64,000 bases of DNA from Ketogulonicigenium robustum (GCF_002117445.1 NZ_CP019937.1:1117501-1181500), one strand, 5' to 3'. Counted from the first letter of the stretch, positions 27,673-38,495 are shown. Notes: generated by a model from the sequence alone, not told the origin. Program-made: numbers and translations.

Positions 27673-27726
27673 CGTAACTACGCAATCACGGTTGAATGGC
27701 GCAGAATCCCAACCTCAAGGTACGCC

Positions 27727-28395
27727 ATGAAACTGCCGCTTATTGCCCTGTGCGTCGCCAGCACGCTTCCCCTTGCCGCAGCCGCACAAAGCTATGGCGG
27801 GCCACGGATTGTGACGGGTAGTCCTGTTTTGGCATTTTCGGGCCTTTATGCCGGTGTTTTGCTGGAACGCGGCAATGGCGAAATGGATGCGACCGGCGAT
27901 CTGGCAGATGCGTTCGAGCTGGCGCTGGGAACCAAGAAGTTTAGCTCGCCCGCCGGGATGGCGGTTGGTTTGCGCGCCGGTTTTGATATTCGCAGCGGCA
28001 ACATGGTTTACGGTGCGCTGGTCGATGTAAAGCGCAGCTGGTTTGAGGACCGAACTGATCGCGTTATTGCCCAATCTGCATCTGTCGTTAGCTGGGAGAC
28101 CAAGGTCGATAGCACCACCACCGCCGCCCTACGCGTTGGATATGACGTGGGCGGTGTGATGGTCTACGGCTTGGCTGGCTATAGCTGGATGGATGCCAGC
28201 TTGACGATGCCCGCCGGCACCTATGATGACACCGTGGGCGCACTGACCTACGGTGGCGGTTTTGAGACGCAGATCGGCTACAATCTGTCGGGCTATTTGG
28301 AACTGCGCAGCTTTAGCGGCAAGTTCGAGAACGATGTTGTGACCGCAGATCTCGATTTTTCTAATATTACCATAGGTGTTAACTACCGCTTTTAA
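27727..28395 (+). CDS. Outer-membrane beta-barrel protein (OmpA-like/porin-family fold)
   Basis: The 222-residue precursor has a signal peptide over about 20 residues (cleaved near AAA-QSY) and then alternating aromatic/hydrophobic strands. These include FSGLYAGVLLERG, AGMAVGLRAGFDIRSG, VMVYGLAGYSWMDASL and a terminal ITIGVNYRF with the C-terminal phenylalanine recognised by the Bam complex. This fits the eight-stranded outer-membrane porin-like family. No enzymatic motif is seen. The stop codon lies inside a hairpin (28383-28403) that faces uup. Confidence 0.85.
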   Translation: MKLPLIALCVASTLPLAAAAQSYGGPRIVTGSPVLAFSGLYAGVLLERGNGEMDATGDLADAFELALGTKKFSSPAGMAVGLRAGFDIRSGNMVYGALVDVKRSWFEDRTDRVIAQSASVVSWETKVDSTTTAALRVGYDVGGVMVYGLAGYSWMDASLTMPAGTYDDTVGALTYGGGFETQIGYNLSGYLELRSFSGKFENDVVTADLDFSNITIGVNYRF

Positions 28396-28403
28396 AGCGG
28401 TAG
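28383..28403. terminator. Hairpin overlapping the stop codon, between convergent genes
   Basis: CTACCGCT/AGCGGTAG (28383-28390, 28396-28403) forms an 8-bp stem around the TAA stop of the beta-barrel gene. It sits two bases beyond the end of uup. T-tracts are short, so termination strength is uncertain. Confidence 0.45.
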
Positions 28404-28404
28404 A

Positions 28405-30216
<1,812 letters not shown>

Positions 30217-30247
30217 GCGCGGCTGCTAAAGCTTGCGCGGCGCTGTT

Positions 30248-31042
30248 TCAAGCCCCTTCAAGCGCGGCCGTGCCGATTGTGGTTCGCCCGCGTGCGATGA
30301 TCTGGCGCAGACCTTGCAGCCGCACTGGCGGGACGCCGCGCCATTCGACGTTGGTGAAGACGTGGATCGTATCCAAATCGTTGTCGATCACCGCGTGGTC
30401 GCTGACCCATCCATTCATTTGAAGGTAGGATCGCAGCAGGGGCGGAAGTTGGCGGCGGGCCTTAAGCTCGTCCACGGGGGCGCCGCGCAGCGCATCGCCA
30501 TAGGGGTAGATCTGCGGCGCGCGGCGGCCGGGGCGCTCGTGCGGTTGCCCTAGGTGGTGGGCGGCCAGAAAGGTCAGGCCCGCGACGTGCAGCTGCGGGT
30601 CGGCCCCCTTGAATGAGGAACAGCCGATCATGCGCCCCACCCCGTTTTCATCGGCAATCGACAGCAGCGACGCCCAGATCAGTTTGACGACGCGCGGGTC
30701 GTGGCAATCGGGGGCAAGGCAGAACCGCCCCAGTTCCAGCGCAGCGCCCTGCAGCGCCATCACCGGCAGCAGGTCGTAAAACTGGCCGGTATAGCTGTGC
30801 GACAGGCTGATCGCATCGTGCAGCACTATGATGCGCGTGTAGCCGACCAATTGCCCTGTCGTCATGTCGACGACCATCAGGTGTTTGCAATGCGCATCGA
30901 CCGCGTCGCTGTCGCGCCCATCGCCGCCTTCGGCATGAAAGCTGGCCCAACGCAGCGCCTGCGCCGCGTCAACCAGCGCGGGATCTTCGGAAAAACCGGC
31001 CCAGTACTGTGCACTTGTGATAGGATTGAAAAGCACTTGCAT
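30248..31042 (-). CDS. olsB: GNAT-like N-acyltransferase, OlsB-type (ornithine lipid synthesis)
   Basis: This 264-residue protein belongs to the acyltransferase family that contains OlsB, which transfers a 3-hydroxyacyl chain from ACP to ornithine. Recognisable parts are the early VDAAQALRWASFHAEGG, the central LVGYTRIIVL, and LELGRFCLAPDCHDPRVVKLIW. The start at 31042 has a very good GGAGG seven bases upstream; a longer frame reaches 31243 but overlaps the msrB promoter region. The partner olsA is not nearby, so specificity for ornithine is inferred from family only. Confidence 0.75.
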   Translation of the reverse strand: MQVLFNPITSAQYWAGFSEDPALVDAAQALRWASFHAEGGDGRDSDAVDAHCKHLMVVDMTTGQLVGYTRIIVLHDAISLSHSYTGQFYDLLPVMALQGAALELGRFCLAPDCHDPRVVKLIWASLLSIADENGVGRMIGCSSFKGADPQLHVAGLTFLAAHHLGQPHERPGRRAPQIYPYGDALRGAPVDELKARRQLPPLLRSYLQMNGWVSDHAVIDNDLDTIHVFTNVEWRGVPPVRLQGLRQIIARGRTTIGTAALEGA

Positions 31043-31141
31043 ACGGCTGCCTCCACAAGACTTGGCGGATTGCGCCGCCGCTTGGCATAAAACGTGCCGA
31101 TACCTATATTCATGTTCAATATGACAGAAGGGGAAACGATA

Positions 31142-31543
31142 TTGAACAAAATAGTAAAGACTGAAGCCGAATGGCGGGCCCAGCTGTCGGAACTTGCTTA
31201 TGAAGTGACCCGCAACCACGCGACCGAGCGTCCCTTTACCCATGACGACTTTCCCGAAGTCGCGGGGACGTATTATTGCGTGTGCTGCGGTGCGCCGCTG
31301 TTCAAGGCTGATGACAAGTTCAACGCGGGTTGCGGCTGGCCGTCATTTACGCAGCCCAGCGAGGGGGCCGAGGTAGGCGAATCCGTCGACCGCAGCCACT
31401 TCATGGTGCGGACCGAGGTGCATTGCGACCAGTGCGGCGCGCATTTGGGGCATGTGTTCCCCGATGGACCGCTGCCAACGGGGTTGCGCTATTGCATCAA
31501 CGGCGTCGCGCTGCGGTTCGAGGAAGAGAACGCGAAGGGCTAA
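31142..31543 (+). CDS. msrB: Peptide-methionine (R)-S-oxide reductase MsrB
   Basis: MsrB repairs the R-epimer of methionine sulfoxide. The protein carries the two zinc-binding CxxC pairs (CVCC and CDQC), the substrate-binding [10 protein letters not shown], and the catalytic cysteine in [14 protein letters not shown] choose the TTG at 31142 because GAAGGGG lies eight bases upstream and the product then starts [14 protein letters not shown] like typical MsrB, 133 residues. ATG codons at 31121 and 31112 are alternatives without a ribosome site. It diverges from the OlsB-like gene. Confidence 0.93.
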   Translation: MNKIVKTEAEWRAQLSELAYEVTRNHATERPFTHDDFPEVAGTYYCVCCGAPLFKADDKFNAGCGWPSFTQPSEGAEVGESVDRSHFMVRTEVHCDQCGAHLGHVFPDGPLPTGLRYCINGVALRFEEENAKG

Positions 31544-31573
31544 GCCCCCCGCTTTCCCATCGTTCGGCGGGGA

Positions 31574-32023
31574 TTATTCCTCGCCGAGCATGCTGGCGGC
31601 GTTGACGCGGCCGAAGTTGCCCAGCAGCTGGCGCACGAATGTGGCGTCATCGCCCAGATCGTCGGTGACACGGCGCGACAGGGTGACGACATTGCCGTCG
31701 GCCAAGCCGTAGCGGGTGATATTGCGCACAACGCCCGCGTTATCGAAGGTGACGGCCAAGACCTGACGGTCGATTTCGCGCGGGGCGAAGGCGCCGTAAG
31801 TTTCGAATCGGCTTTGTACATAGTAGAAGGCCGCCGCGTTTTGCACGCTTTGGGCCGCAGGCTCGCCAATCGCGGCGATTACACTGGCGCGCGTGTCGCG
31901 GCCCACCGTCAGCGCGCTGACCATTTCGTCGGTCGGCACATAGCCGTGGTTGCGATACATCGGCACGCAAGCCACCGTTGCCACCAGCGCACCGGCCGCC
32001 AGTGCGATACGCATGCTGCGCAT
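31574..32023 (-). CDS. bamE: Outer-membrane assembly lipoprotein BamE
   Basis: BamE is a small lipoprotein of the BAM complex that inserts beta-barrels. From ATG 32023 the 149-residue product has a signal peptide and lipobox ending VATVAC, then YVPTDEMVSALTVGRDTRASVIAAIGEPA, the SmpA/OmlA fold signature, and FYYVQSRFETYG. Longer in-frame starts exist at 32068 and 32116, but they place a basic stretch before the signal peptide. It converges with msrB and diverges from yceD. Confidence 0.88.
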   Translation of the reverse strand: MRSMRIALAAGALVATVACVPMYRNHGYVPTDEMVSALTVGRDTRASVIAAIGEPAAQSVQNAAAFYYVQSRFETYGAFAPREIDRQVLAVTFDNAGVVRNITRYGLADGNVVTLSRRVTDDLGDDATFVRQLLGNFGRVNAASMLGEE

Positions 32024-32192
32024 CAGACCGGCCTTGACCTTGCGACGTTGCGAGATTTCAATTTCCATCGCGTCAAAGCCCCCTTGCCGCAAACATTCAT
32101 GCCACATATCCCGCATGTTACAAAAGGCATTACATGACAGATGCAGGGTTTTTCAAGAAACTCTGTCACGCCTGACCCTGAAGGAGCGTTCC

Positions 32193-32747
32193 ATGACCGA
32201 CCAACCGGCAATCCCCCGCCACATCGTCCGCCTGCCCGAGGTCTCTGGTCGCAAGGCGCACCACTTTGACATCCAGCCCGATTACGCCGCCCGCACCGCG
32301 ATTGCTGCGGCGCTGGATATCAACGCGATCAAAAAGCTGCGCTTTGAAGGCACGCTAACGCCCAAGGGCCGCCATGACTGGCATTTTGCGGGCCACTTGG
32401 GCGCGACCGTCGTGCAGGACTGCGTTGTGACCTTTGCCCCCGTGACCACGCGCATCGACCAAGAGGTCGAGCGGAACTATCTGGCCGATTACAGCGAAGC
32501 GGCCAGTGGCGAGGTCGAAATGCCCGAGGATGACACAATCGAACCCCTGCCCCAGAACCTTGACCTGGCGGAAGTCATGATCGAGGCCCTGTCGCTGGCC
32601 CTGCCTCTTTTCCCACGTGCGCCAGGGGTTGCCCCCCTGAACATCGATACCGACCCCGATTTCGATGAAAACGACGGCCAGACCCGCAAACCCTTTGCTG
32701 GATTGGCCGGATTGCGCGACAAATTGACAAAAAGTGACGGCGAATAA
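32193..32747 (+). CDS. yceD: YceD/DUF177 family protein
   Basis: This 184-residue protein of the DUF177 family is nearly always found just upstream of rpmF. The family is linked to 23S rRNA accumulation, known best from bacterial and plant homologues. Features are an LRFEGTLTPKGRHDWHFAGHL core, the cysteine in VVQDCVVTFAPV and the acidic tail with DTDPDFDEND ending RKPFAGLAGLRDKL. ATG 32193 has a strong AAGGAGC site. An upstream continuation of the frame covers the divergent bamE region and is not coding. Confidence 0.9.
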   Translation: MTDQPAIPRHIVRLPEVSGRKAHHFDIQPDYAARTAIAAALDINAIKKLRFEGTLTPKGRHDWHFAGHLGATVVQDCVVTFAPVTTRIDQEVERNYLADYSEAASGEVEMPEDDTIEPLPQNLDLAEVMIEALSLALPLFPRAPGVAPLNIDTDPDFDENDGQTRKPFAGLAGLRDKLTKSDGE

Positions 32748-32930
32748 CCCTATCTTGTGGTGGTGCGGCAAGATTTTCCTTGCCAAACACCGCGCGAAGG
32801 TTATGTAGCGGTCTTCATTCACGTCGCTTCTCGACACTGGGATTCAAACGCGTTAAAGACGCGCCAGATCGCGAAAGCGACCATTCGAAATCAGGGCCTT
32901 GTATGCGCCCATCTAACCGGGGTTTGTGAC

Positions 32931-33137
32931 ATGGCTGTCCCTCAGAATAAAATCTCCAAGTCGCGCCGCAACATGCGTCGTGCGCATGACTTTTTGGTCG
33001 CTGCTAACCCGAACGAGTGCAGCAACTGTGGCGAGCTGAAGCGCCCGCACCACGTTTGCCCGTCGTGCGGCCACTACGACTCGCGTGAAGTCGTTGCCGT
33101 TTCGGCCCAAGTCGATATCGACGAAGACGCGGCATAA
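32931..33137 (+). CDS. rpmF: 50S ribosomal protein L32
   Basis: L32 is a small zinc-ribbon protein of the large subunit. The 68-residue product starts [19 protein letters not shown] and keeps four cysteines in the arrangement CSNC...CPSC, so it is the zinc-binding form and not the cysteine-free paralogue. A spacer of 183 bases separates it from yceD. plsX begins 23 bases downstream, the conserved rpmF-plsX-fabH linkage between ribosome and lipid synthesis. Confidence 0.97.
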   Translation: MAVPQNKISKSRRNMRRAHDFLVAANPNECSNCGELKRPHHVCPSCGHYDSREVVAVSAQVDIDEDAA

Positions 33138-33159
33138 GCAAACGCTTGACTGGCCGGCT

Positions 33160-34308
33160 ATGACGATGGATCCCCAAAGTGGCGCTTCCGCGCAGGCCAG
33201 CCAGACCGCGGCACCCATGGGTGCTGGCGATGACGGTCGCGAGATTGTAATTTCTGTCGACGCCATGGGCGGCGACAAGGGGCCTGCGGCTGTTGTCGCG
33301 GGCCTCGGACTGTTTATGAAGGATCGTGCGGATGCGCGTATCCTGTTGCACGGTGACACTGCGACGCTGACCCCACTGGTCGCCGCGCTGCCCGTGAAAG
33401 ACCGCATTACGATCATCCACGCCGATGATGTGGTGCAGATGACTGATAAACCCGCCCATATCGTGCGCACCGGCAAGGCTACATCCATGTGGTCGGCGTT
33501 GGACTCTGTGCGTGACGGGGCGGCTGCGGCGTGTATTTCCTGCGGCAATACGGGCGCGCTGATGGCGCTGTCGACGATGCGGCTGCGCCGCGCCGTTGGC
33601 GTCAAGCGCCCTGCCATTGCCTGCATGTGGCCGTCGCTGAACCCATCAGGCTTTAATATTCTGCTGGATGCGGGTGCCGACCTGAAGGCCGATGCGCCCG
33701 ATTTGCTGAACTACGCCTTTATGGGCGCGTCTTATGCGCGCAACGGGCTGAATTTGGAAGGGCCGCGCGTTGGCCTGCTGAATGTCGGCACCGAAGAACA
33801 CAAAGGCCGCGCCGAGTTGCGCGAGGCCCACGAGCTGTTGCTACAGGCGCAGGGCGCTGGCGGCTTCACCTATGTCGGGTTTGTCGAGGGCGGTGACATT
33901 CCGTCGGACAAGGTCGATGTGATTGTGACCGACGGCTTCACGGGCAATGTCGCGCTGAAGACCGGCGAAGGCACCGCCCGCTTGGTCGGCAAGATGCTGC
34001 GCGATATGTTCGGCACGAATATCCTGTCGAAACTGGCCGCGATTCTGGCCTATGGTGCGCTGAAGAAATTCCGCCACCAGATGGACCCTCGCCGTGTAAA
34101 CGGGGGTGTATTTCTGGGCTTGAACGGGACGGTTGTGAAAAGCCACGGCTCCTCGGACGCTACCAGCTTTGCGGCAGCGATCTCGCAAGCCTATGATTTG
34201 GCCCGTATGGGCTTTACCGAACGGGTCGCAGCGCGGCTGGCCACCAGTGCCAGCTTTACGCAGGGACTTGAGCAGTCTGACGATTCGGCGGACCCCGCCG
34301 ACGCATGA
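33160..34308 (+). CDS. plsX: Phosphate acyltransferase PlsX
   Basis: PlsX converts acyl-ACP to acyl-phosphate, the first step of phospholipid synthesis by the PlsX/Y route. The 382-residue enzyme has the start motif IVISVDAMGGDKGPAAVV, the SCGNTGALMALS loop, VGLLNVGTEEHKG and VIVTDGFTGNVALKT, all diagnostic. The first 30 residues (SGASAQASQTAAPMGAGDDG) form an unusual polar extension before the conserved core; an ATG at 33166 is an alternative start. fabH follows after 53 bases. Confidence 0.95.
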   Translation: MTMDPQSGASAQASQTAAPMGAGDDGREIVISVDAMGGDKGPAAVVAGLGLFMKDRADARILLHGDTATLTPLVAALPVKDRITIIHADDVVQMTDKPAHIVRTGKATSMWSALDSVRDGAAAACISCGNTGALMALSTMRLRRAVGVKRPAIACMWPSLNPSGFNILLDAGADLKADAPDLLNYAFMGASYARNGLNLEGPRVGLLNVGTEEHKGRAELREAHELLLQAQGAGGFTYVGFVEGGDIPSDKVDVIVTDGFTGNVALKTGEGTARLVGKMLRDMFGTNILSKLAAILAYGALKKFRHQMDPRRVNGGVFLGLNGTVVKSHGSSDATSFAAAISQAYDLARMGFTERVAARLATSASFTQGLEQSDDSADPADA

Positions 34309-34361
34309 CAATACGCCGCCGGACCGACCGGCGGCCACGACGCAATAACGGAGCCAAAGCA

Positions 34362-35333
34362 ATGCCGCTACGCGCAGTAGTCAAGGGTGTGGGCCATTAC
34401 CTGCCCGCTCGGGTCGTGCCGAACGCCGAATTTGAAGCGTCGCTGGATACCACCGATGAATGGATCCGCAGCCGATCGGGGATCGAGCGGCGCCACTTTG
34501 CCGCCGAGGGCGAAGGCACGGCGGACATGGGCGCAGCAGCCGCCCGCGCAGCGCTGGAAAACGCTGGTTTGGTTGCGGGCGATATCGACGCGATCATCGT
34601 GGCGACGGCGACCCCTGACCTAACGTTCCCCTCGACCGCGACCATGGTGCAGCAGCGTCTGGGTATGACCAGTGGATTCGCGTTTGACGTGCAAGCCGTT
34701 TGCGCGGGGTTCATTTATGCGCTGAGCAATGCCAATGCGTTGATCGTTTCGGGTCAGGCGCAGCGGGTGCTGGTGATCGGGGCCGAAACGTTTACGCGCC
34801 TGCTGGATTGGACCGACCGCGCGACTTGCGTGTTGTTCGGCGATGGCGCGGGTGCGCTCATCCTCGAGGCGCAGGAAGGCGACGGCACCAGTGCCGATCG
34901 CGGCATTCTGGCGACCGACCTGCATTCGGATGGCAGCTACCGCGACCTGCTGTATGTCGATGGCGGCACATCGACGGGCCTGACCGGGCATTTGAAGATG
35001 GAAGGCCGCGAGGTTTTCCGCCACGCTGTTGAAAAGCTGGCACAAACTGCGCAGACCGCTGTTGCGAAAGCGGGCCTTGCCGAGGAAGATATCACGTGGG
35101 TCGTCCCCCATCAGGCCAACATCCGCATTATTCAGGCGACCGCCAAGAAGCTGGATGTGCCGATGGAAAAAGTGATCGTGACGGTGCAAGATCACGGCAA
35201 CACCTCTGCCGCGTCGATCCCGCTGGCGCTGTCGGTTGGCAGTGCCGAAGGCAAGCTGAAGGCCGGTGATGTCGTCGTGGTCGAGGCAATCGGTGGCGGG
35301 CTGGCGTGGGGCGCAGCCGCGATCCGCTGGTAA
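34362..35333 (+). CDS. fabH: 3-oxoacyl-ACP synthase III
   Basis: FabH condenses acetyl-CoA with malonyl-ACP to start fatty acid synthesis. The 323-residue thiolase-fold enzyme has the catalytic triad: Cys114 in VQAVCAGFIYAL, histidine in VVPHQANIRI, and asparagine in DHGNTSAASIP. ATG 34362 is chosen for GGAG eight bases upstream and the normal N-terminus PLRAVVKGVGHYLP. A longer frame from 34305 overlaps the end of plsX. Confidence 0.97.
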   Translation: MPLRAVVKGVGHYLPARVVPNAEFEASLDTTDEWIRSRSGIERRHFAAEGEGTADMGAAAARAALENAGLVAGDIDAIIVATATPDLTFPSTATMVQQRLGMTSGFAFDVQAVCAGFIYALSNANALIVSGQAQRVLVIGAETFTRLLDWTDRATCVLFGDGAGALILEAQEGDGTSADRGILATDLHSDGSYRDLLYVDGGTSTGLTGHLKMEGREVFRHAVEKLAQTAQTAVAKAGLAEEDITWVVPHQANIRIIQATAKKLDVPMEKVIVTVQDHGNTSAASIPLALSVGSAEGKLKAGDVVVVEAIGGGLAWGAAAIRW

Positions 35334-35403
35334 CTGTCTAATTGTCTTAGTTGACTTGAAAAATACATCTGCCCTAGTCTTTGCCTGAAAGCAGGAGATG
35401 GCC

Positions 35404-35703
35404 ATGTCTGAAAAAACACTGACGAGAATGGATCTTGCAGAAGCCGTCCACGCCCAAGTGGGCCTGTCGCGCAACGACAGCGCCAGTTTGGTCGAGTCGG
35501 TTCTACAGCATATTTCCGACGCACTGGTTGCCGGTGAGTCGGTCAAGATTTCGTCGTTCGGGACGTTCTCGGTCCGCGACAAGTCGGCGCGTGTGGGGCG
35601 CAACCCCAAGACGGGGATCGAAGTGCCGATCAACCCGCGCCGCGTTCTGACCTTCCGGTCGTCGCACCTGATGAAAGAGCGCGTCGCGCACGGCGATTCC
35701 TGA
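35404..35703 (+). CDS. ihfA: Integration host factor alpha subunit
   Basis: IHF-alpha forms a heterodimer with IHF-beta that bends DNA at specific sites. The 99-residue product starts [14 protein letters not shown] and has the DNA-binding arm [23 protein letters not shown], matching IhfA over HU. ATG 35404 follows AGGAG at six bases; an ATG six bases earlier overlaps that site. It is followed eight bases later by the MerR-type gene, a usual pairing in this order of bacteria. Confidence 0.96.
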   Translation: MSEKTLTRMDLAEAVHAQVGLSRNDSASLVESVLQHISDALVAGESVKISSFGTFSVRDKSARVGRNPKTGIEVPINPRRVLTFRSSHLMKERVAHGDS

Positions 35704-35711
35704 GGGTCGTC

Positions 35712-36203
35712 GTGGCGGCAAGTCGCGATAAGGCCGAAACGGCATTCCGCACCATCAGCGAAGTCGCCGAATGGTTGGATTTGCCGACGCATGTGCTGCG
35801 GTTTTGGGAAAGCAAGTTTTCCCAGATCCACCCCGTCAAAGGCGCGGGTGGGCGGCGGTACTATAGGCCCGACGACATGGCGCTTTTGTCGGGAATCAAG
35901 GTCTTGCTGCGCGATCAGGGTTTGACGATCAAGGGTGCGCAGAAGTTGATTCGCGAACAAGGCGCGAAATATGTGGCCTCGCTGGGCGAACAACCCAAGG
36001 GTCTGGCGTTTCGCCCCGTTCCGCAGCCGCGCAAGCAGACGCCTGTCGTTAAGGCTATCGTCTATCGCCCCATCCCCGAGGCGCGCCCTAGCCTGCTGTG
36101 GACGGCCAGCCATATCGCGCCTGATGTGCGCGATGGCGCAGCATTGTCCGAGGCGTTGTCGCGGCTGGAGGCTTTGCGCGCCAAGATGTTGAGTGCCGCG
36201 TAA
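35712..36203 (+). CDS. MerR-family transcriptional regulator
   Basis: The 163-residue protein begins at GTG, with GAGGG a few bases upstream. The N-terminal winged helix is typical of MerR proteins: [22 protein letters not shown], then [21 protein letters not shown]. The C-terminal half has no effector-binding cysteines, so it is unlikely to be a metal sensor. Its fixed place after ihfA is known in alphaproteobacteria; the regulon is unknown to me. Confidence 0.9.
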   Translation: MAASRDKAETAFRTISEVAEWLDLPTHVLRFWESKFSQIHPVKGAGGRRYYRPDDMALLSGIKVLLRDQGLTIKGAQKLIREQGAKYVASLGEQPKGLAFRPVPQPRKQTPVVKAIVYRPIPEARPSLLWTASHIAPDVRDGAALSEALSRLEALRAKMLSAA

Positions 36204-36242
36204 GGCTATGAAAAAGCGCCGCAAGGTAAGGTGAAATTACCC

Positions 36243-36271
36243 TTGAACTTCGCGGCGAAACCACTGATAAG
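36243..36271 (+). promoter_or_regulatory. Sigma-70-type promoter of the tRNA-Pro gene
   Basis: TTGAAC (36243-36248) and GATAAG (36266-36271) are separated by 17 bases. The -10 ends nine bases before the first tRNA nucleotide, so the transcript would have almost no leader. Confidence 0.6.
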
Positions 36272-36280
36272 GCCCTTAGT

Positions 36281-36357
36281 CGGGCTATAGCGCAGCCTGG
36301 TAGCGCGTCCGTCTGGGGGGCGGAAGGTCGCAGGTTCAAGTCCTGCTAGCCCGACCA
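36281..36357 (+). tRNA. tRNA-Pro (anticodon GGG)
   Basis: A 77-base cloverleaf ends in encoded CCA. The acceptor stem is CGGGCTA/TAGCCCG, the D-arm GCGC/GCGC, the anticodon stem TCCGT/GCGGA with loop CTGGGGG (anticodon GGG, reading CCC and CCU), and the T-arm GCAGG/CCTGC with loop TTCAAGT. A terminator follows four bases later. Confidence 0.97.
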
Positions 36358-36360
36358 TAA

Positions 36361-36397
36361 AAAAGCCCATCAAGGTTCTTGCCTTGATGGGCTTTTT
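36361..36397 (+). terminator. Terminator of tRNA-Pro
   Basis: A 15-bp stem, AAAAGCCCATCAAGG against its exact complement, has a 6-base loop and ends in a T-run. The symmetry of A and T flanks also permits minus-strand function. Confidence 0.93.
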
Positions 36398-36434
36398 CAT
36401 ATCCGCTTCATGTGATTTGCAAATGCGAGGCCCG

Positions 36435-37505
36435 ATGACAGGCGTTCTGCCCAACCAACAGATTCAAGCCATGATCGCGGCAGGTGCCATTCAAACGGCC
36501 GCCCCGCTGGTGACGGGGCAGTTGCAGCCGGCCAGCCTGGACTTGCGCTTGGGCGCGGTGGCCTATCGGGTGCGCGCGTCGTTTTTGGCCGGTGATGGGC
36601 GCAGCATTGCGGCCCGCCTGCCCGCGTTTGAGATGCACCGGATGGATTTGACCGATGGAGCGGTGCTGGAAAAGGGCTGCGTTTATCTGGTGCCGCTGCA
36701 AGAATCGCTGGCCCTGCCCGACGATGTCTCGGCGGTGGCGAATGCGAAAAGCTCGACCGGGCGGCTGGATTTGCTGACGCGGACGATCACCGATGGCGGG
36801 ACCGAGTTCGACCGTATTCCTGCAGGCTACCATGGCCCGCTTTATGCCGAGATTTGCCCGCGGTCGTTTTCGGTTCTGGTGCGCAGCGGCATGCGGCTGA
36901 ACCAAATCCGGTTCCGGTCGGGCAGCGCGCGGTTGGATGACGGGGCGCTGCGGGCGCTGCACGCCCGCGTGCCGCTGGTGGATGGCGCGCCGGTAATTTC
37001 GGACGGGCTGGCCTTTTCGGTCGATCTGGCGCCGACGGACGGCGATTTGGTGGGCTATCGCGCCAAGCCGCATACGGGCGTCATCGACTTGGACCTTATC
37101 GGCCATTACGACCCCGCCGCCTTTTGGGAGGAGATCCGCACGCGCGACGGGCAGATCATTCTGGACCCCGGCGCGTTCTATATTCTGGTCAGCCGCGAGG
37201 CGGTTTGCATCCCGCCCGACTATGCCGCCGAGATGGCCCCTTATCTTGCGATGGTGGGCGAGTTTCGCGTGCATTACGCAGGCTTTTTCGATCCCGGTTT
37301 CGGCTATGCTGCAGCGGGCGGCGCAGGCTCGCGCGGGGTGTTGGAGGTGCGGTGCCATGAATCGCCCTTTGCGCTAGAGCATGGGCAGATTGTCGGGCGG
37401 CTGGTATACGAGCAGATGGCCGCGACGCCCCAGCAGCTATACGGACAGGGCATCGCTTCGAATTACCAAGGTCAGGGCCTGAAGTTGTCGAAGCACTTCC
37501 GCTAG
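36435..37505 (+). CDS. dcd: 2'-deoxycytidine 5'-triphosphate deaminase, long alphaproteobacterial form
   Basis: Dcd deaminates dCTP to dUTP for thymidylate synthesis. This 356-residue version is about twice the length of the E. coli enzyme and consists of two dUTPase-like halves. The first half has AVANAKSSTGRLDLLTRT and the core YAEICPRSFSVLVRSGMRLNQIRF. The second half includes LDLIGHYDPAAFWEEI and a final GRLVYEQMA. This arrangement is the usual one in Rhodobacterales. ATG 36435 has GAGG upstream; earlier in-frame ATGs lie in the tRNA terminator region. Confidence 0.9.
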   Translation: MTGVLPNQQIQAMIAAGAIQTAAPLVTGQLQPASLDLRLGAVAYRVRASFLAGDGRSIAARLPAFEMHRMDLTDGAVLEKGCVYLVPLQESLALPDDVSAVANAKSSTGRLDLLTRTITDGGTEFDRIPAGYHGPLYAEICPRSFSVLVRSGMRLNQIRFRSGSARLDDGALRALHARVPLVDGAPVISDGLAFSVDLAPTDGDLVGYRAKPHTGVIDLDLIGHYDPAAFWEEIRTRDGQIILDPGAFYILVSREAVCIPPDYAAEMAPYLAMVGEFRVHYAGFFDPGFGYAAAGGAGSRGVLEVRCHESPFALEHGQIVGRLVYEQMAATPQQLYGQGIASNYQGQGLKLSKHFR

Positions 37506-37510
37506 GCGGA

Positions 37511-38206
37511 TTACTTGACCTCGGCCGCCGCGATAATGCGACCGGGGCCGCTTTCTTGCAAAATCACCACTGCGGGGGCGTCGCCCTCGATCGGTTGGTC
37601 GATGTCAAGCGGGGCGGCACCTGTCCACGCCCCCAGCTGGTCGAGGTCGGTCACGATATTGACGTAGGTCAGGGTCTGGCCCGCGTTCTCGCCCCCTTCG
37701 ATCTGGACGACCGCTTCGGGGATGTAGCGCACTAGCTGGACGATCAGGTCGGCCCCATCGCCCTGCCGAGTGGCCGCGATATGCAGGGTGTTTCCATCGC
37801 GCAGCGCCTGTAATTGCACGGGGCGCGGGGCCTCGCGCGCGGCGGAAATCGCGTTCATCACGGCCATTCCATCGCCGCCCAGAACAGCGCGCGCGCCGTC
37901 GACCACCATTTGCGGGGTGTAGATGTACCGCTCGCGCCGGATGTCGGCATAGGCGTTCTGGCGCTGGGTGAAGGCGGCCTGCCCGAAGGCATCGACCCAA
38001 CCGATATAATCCCAATAATCAACGTGCATGGCCAACGGGATCACCCCCGGCATCTCACGCAGTTTGGAAAGCACCACATCTGCCGGGGGACAAGCCGCGC
38101 AGCCCTGCGCCGTGTAGAGTTCGACCACAACGGGCGAGACGTCTTCGGCGGCGGCAGCGCTTGCCGAAACGGCAATCGCAGCGACCAATCCCAGCATGTA
38201 CTTCAT
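37511..38206 (-). CDS. DUF1223 thioredoxin-like secreted protein
   Basis: This 231-residue precursor has a Sec signal peptide (about 20 residues, cleaved after a run of alanines). The N-terminus of the mature part, VVVELYTAQGCAACPPADVVLSKL, has a CxxC-type pair in the thioredoxin position (CAAC), followed by HVDYWDYIGWVDAF and YTPQMVVDG, the DUF1223 signatures. The family is periplasmic and of unknown activity, probably redox-related. ATG 38206 is supported by GAGGG upstream. It converges with dcd with five bases between stops. Confidence 0.87.
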   Translation of the reverse strand: MKYMLGLVAAIAVSASAAAAEDVSPVVVELYTAQGCAACPPADVVLSKLREMPGVIPLAMHVDYWDYIGWVDAFGQAAFTQRQNAYADIRRERYIYTPQMVVDGARAVLGGDGMAVMNAISAAREAPRPVQLQALRDGNTLHIAATRQGDGADLIVQLVRYIPEAVVQIEGGENAGQTLTYVNIVTDLDQLGAWTGAAPLDIDQPIEGDAPAVVILQESGPGRIIAAAEVK

Positions 38207-38378
38207 CGGCGGCGACCCTCTTGTAACCTCTGGCGCAGTGCTAACCCATCGCATGCGGGTTTGCCAATCAAGCCCCCGCGACCGCGTTGACGCAACGGAT
38301 CACCCTTTCGCGCGGTCGGGGTGATCGTTCCTTGCGCCGATTGCTGCGAAAGTTTTGATCGAAAGGCCTTTTCGGCGT

Positions 38379-38397
38379 TTGTATACCAGTGTATACC
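38379..38397. promoter_or_regulatory. Tandem GTATACC repeats upstream of aconitase gene
   Basis: GTATACC occurs at 38381-38387 and again at 38391-38397, exactly one helical turn apart. Each contains the self-complementary GTATAC. The pair lies about 100 bases upstream of acnA in an otherwise featureless 289-base divergent spacer, so it is a candidate operator or part of a promoter. Confidence 0.35.
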
Positions 38398-38495
38398 CTT
38401 GAATTGTCCAGTCATGGATGCCGCCGGTGTTGATAAGCCTGCGGCCATCGTGCAAACCGTTAGCAGCCCAGCCACAAAGCCAGAAGGGGATCCCT

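Noticed and set aside
36206-36240. Hairpin-like sequence after the MerR gene
   Set aside because: Complementary stretches can be drawn around 36216-36260, but they overlap the tRNA promoter and have no T-run, so I did not call a terminator.
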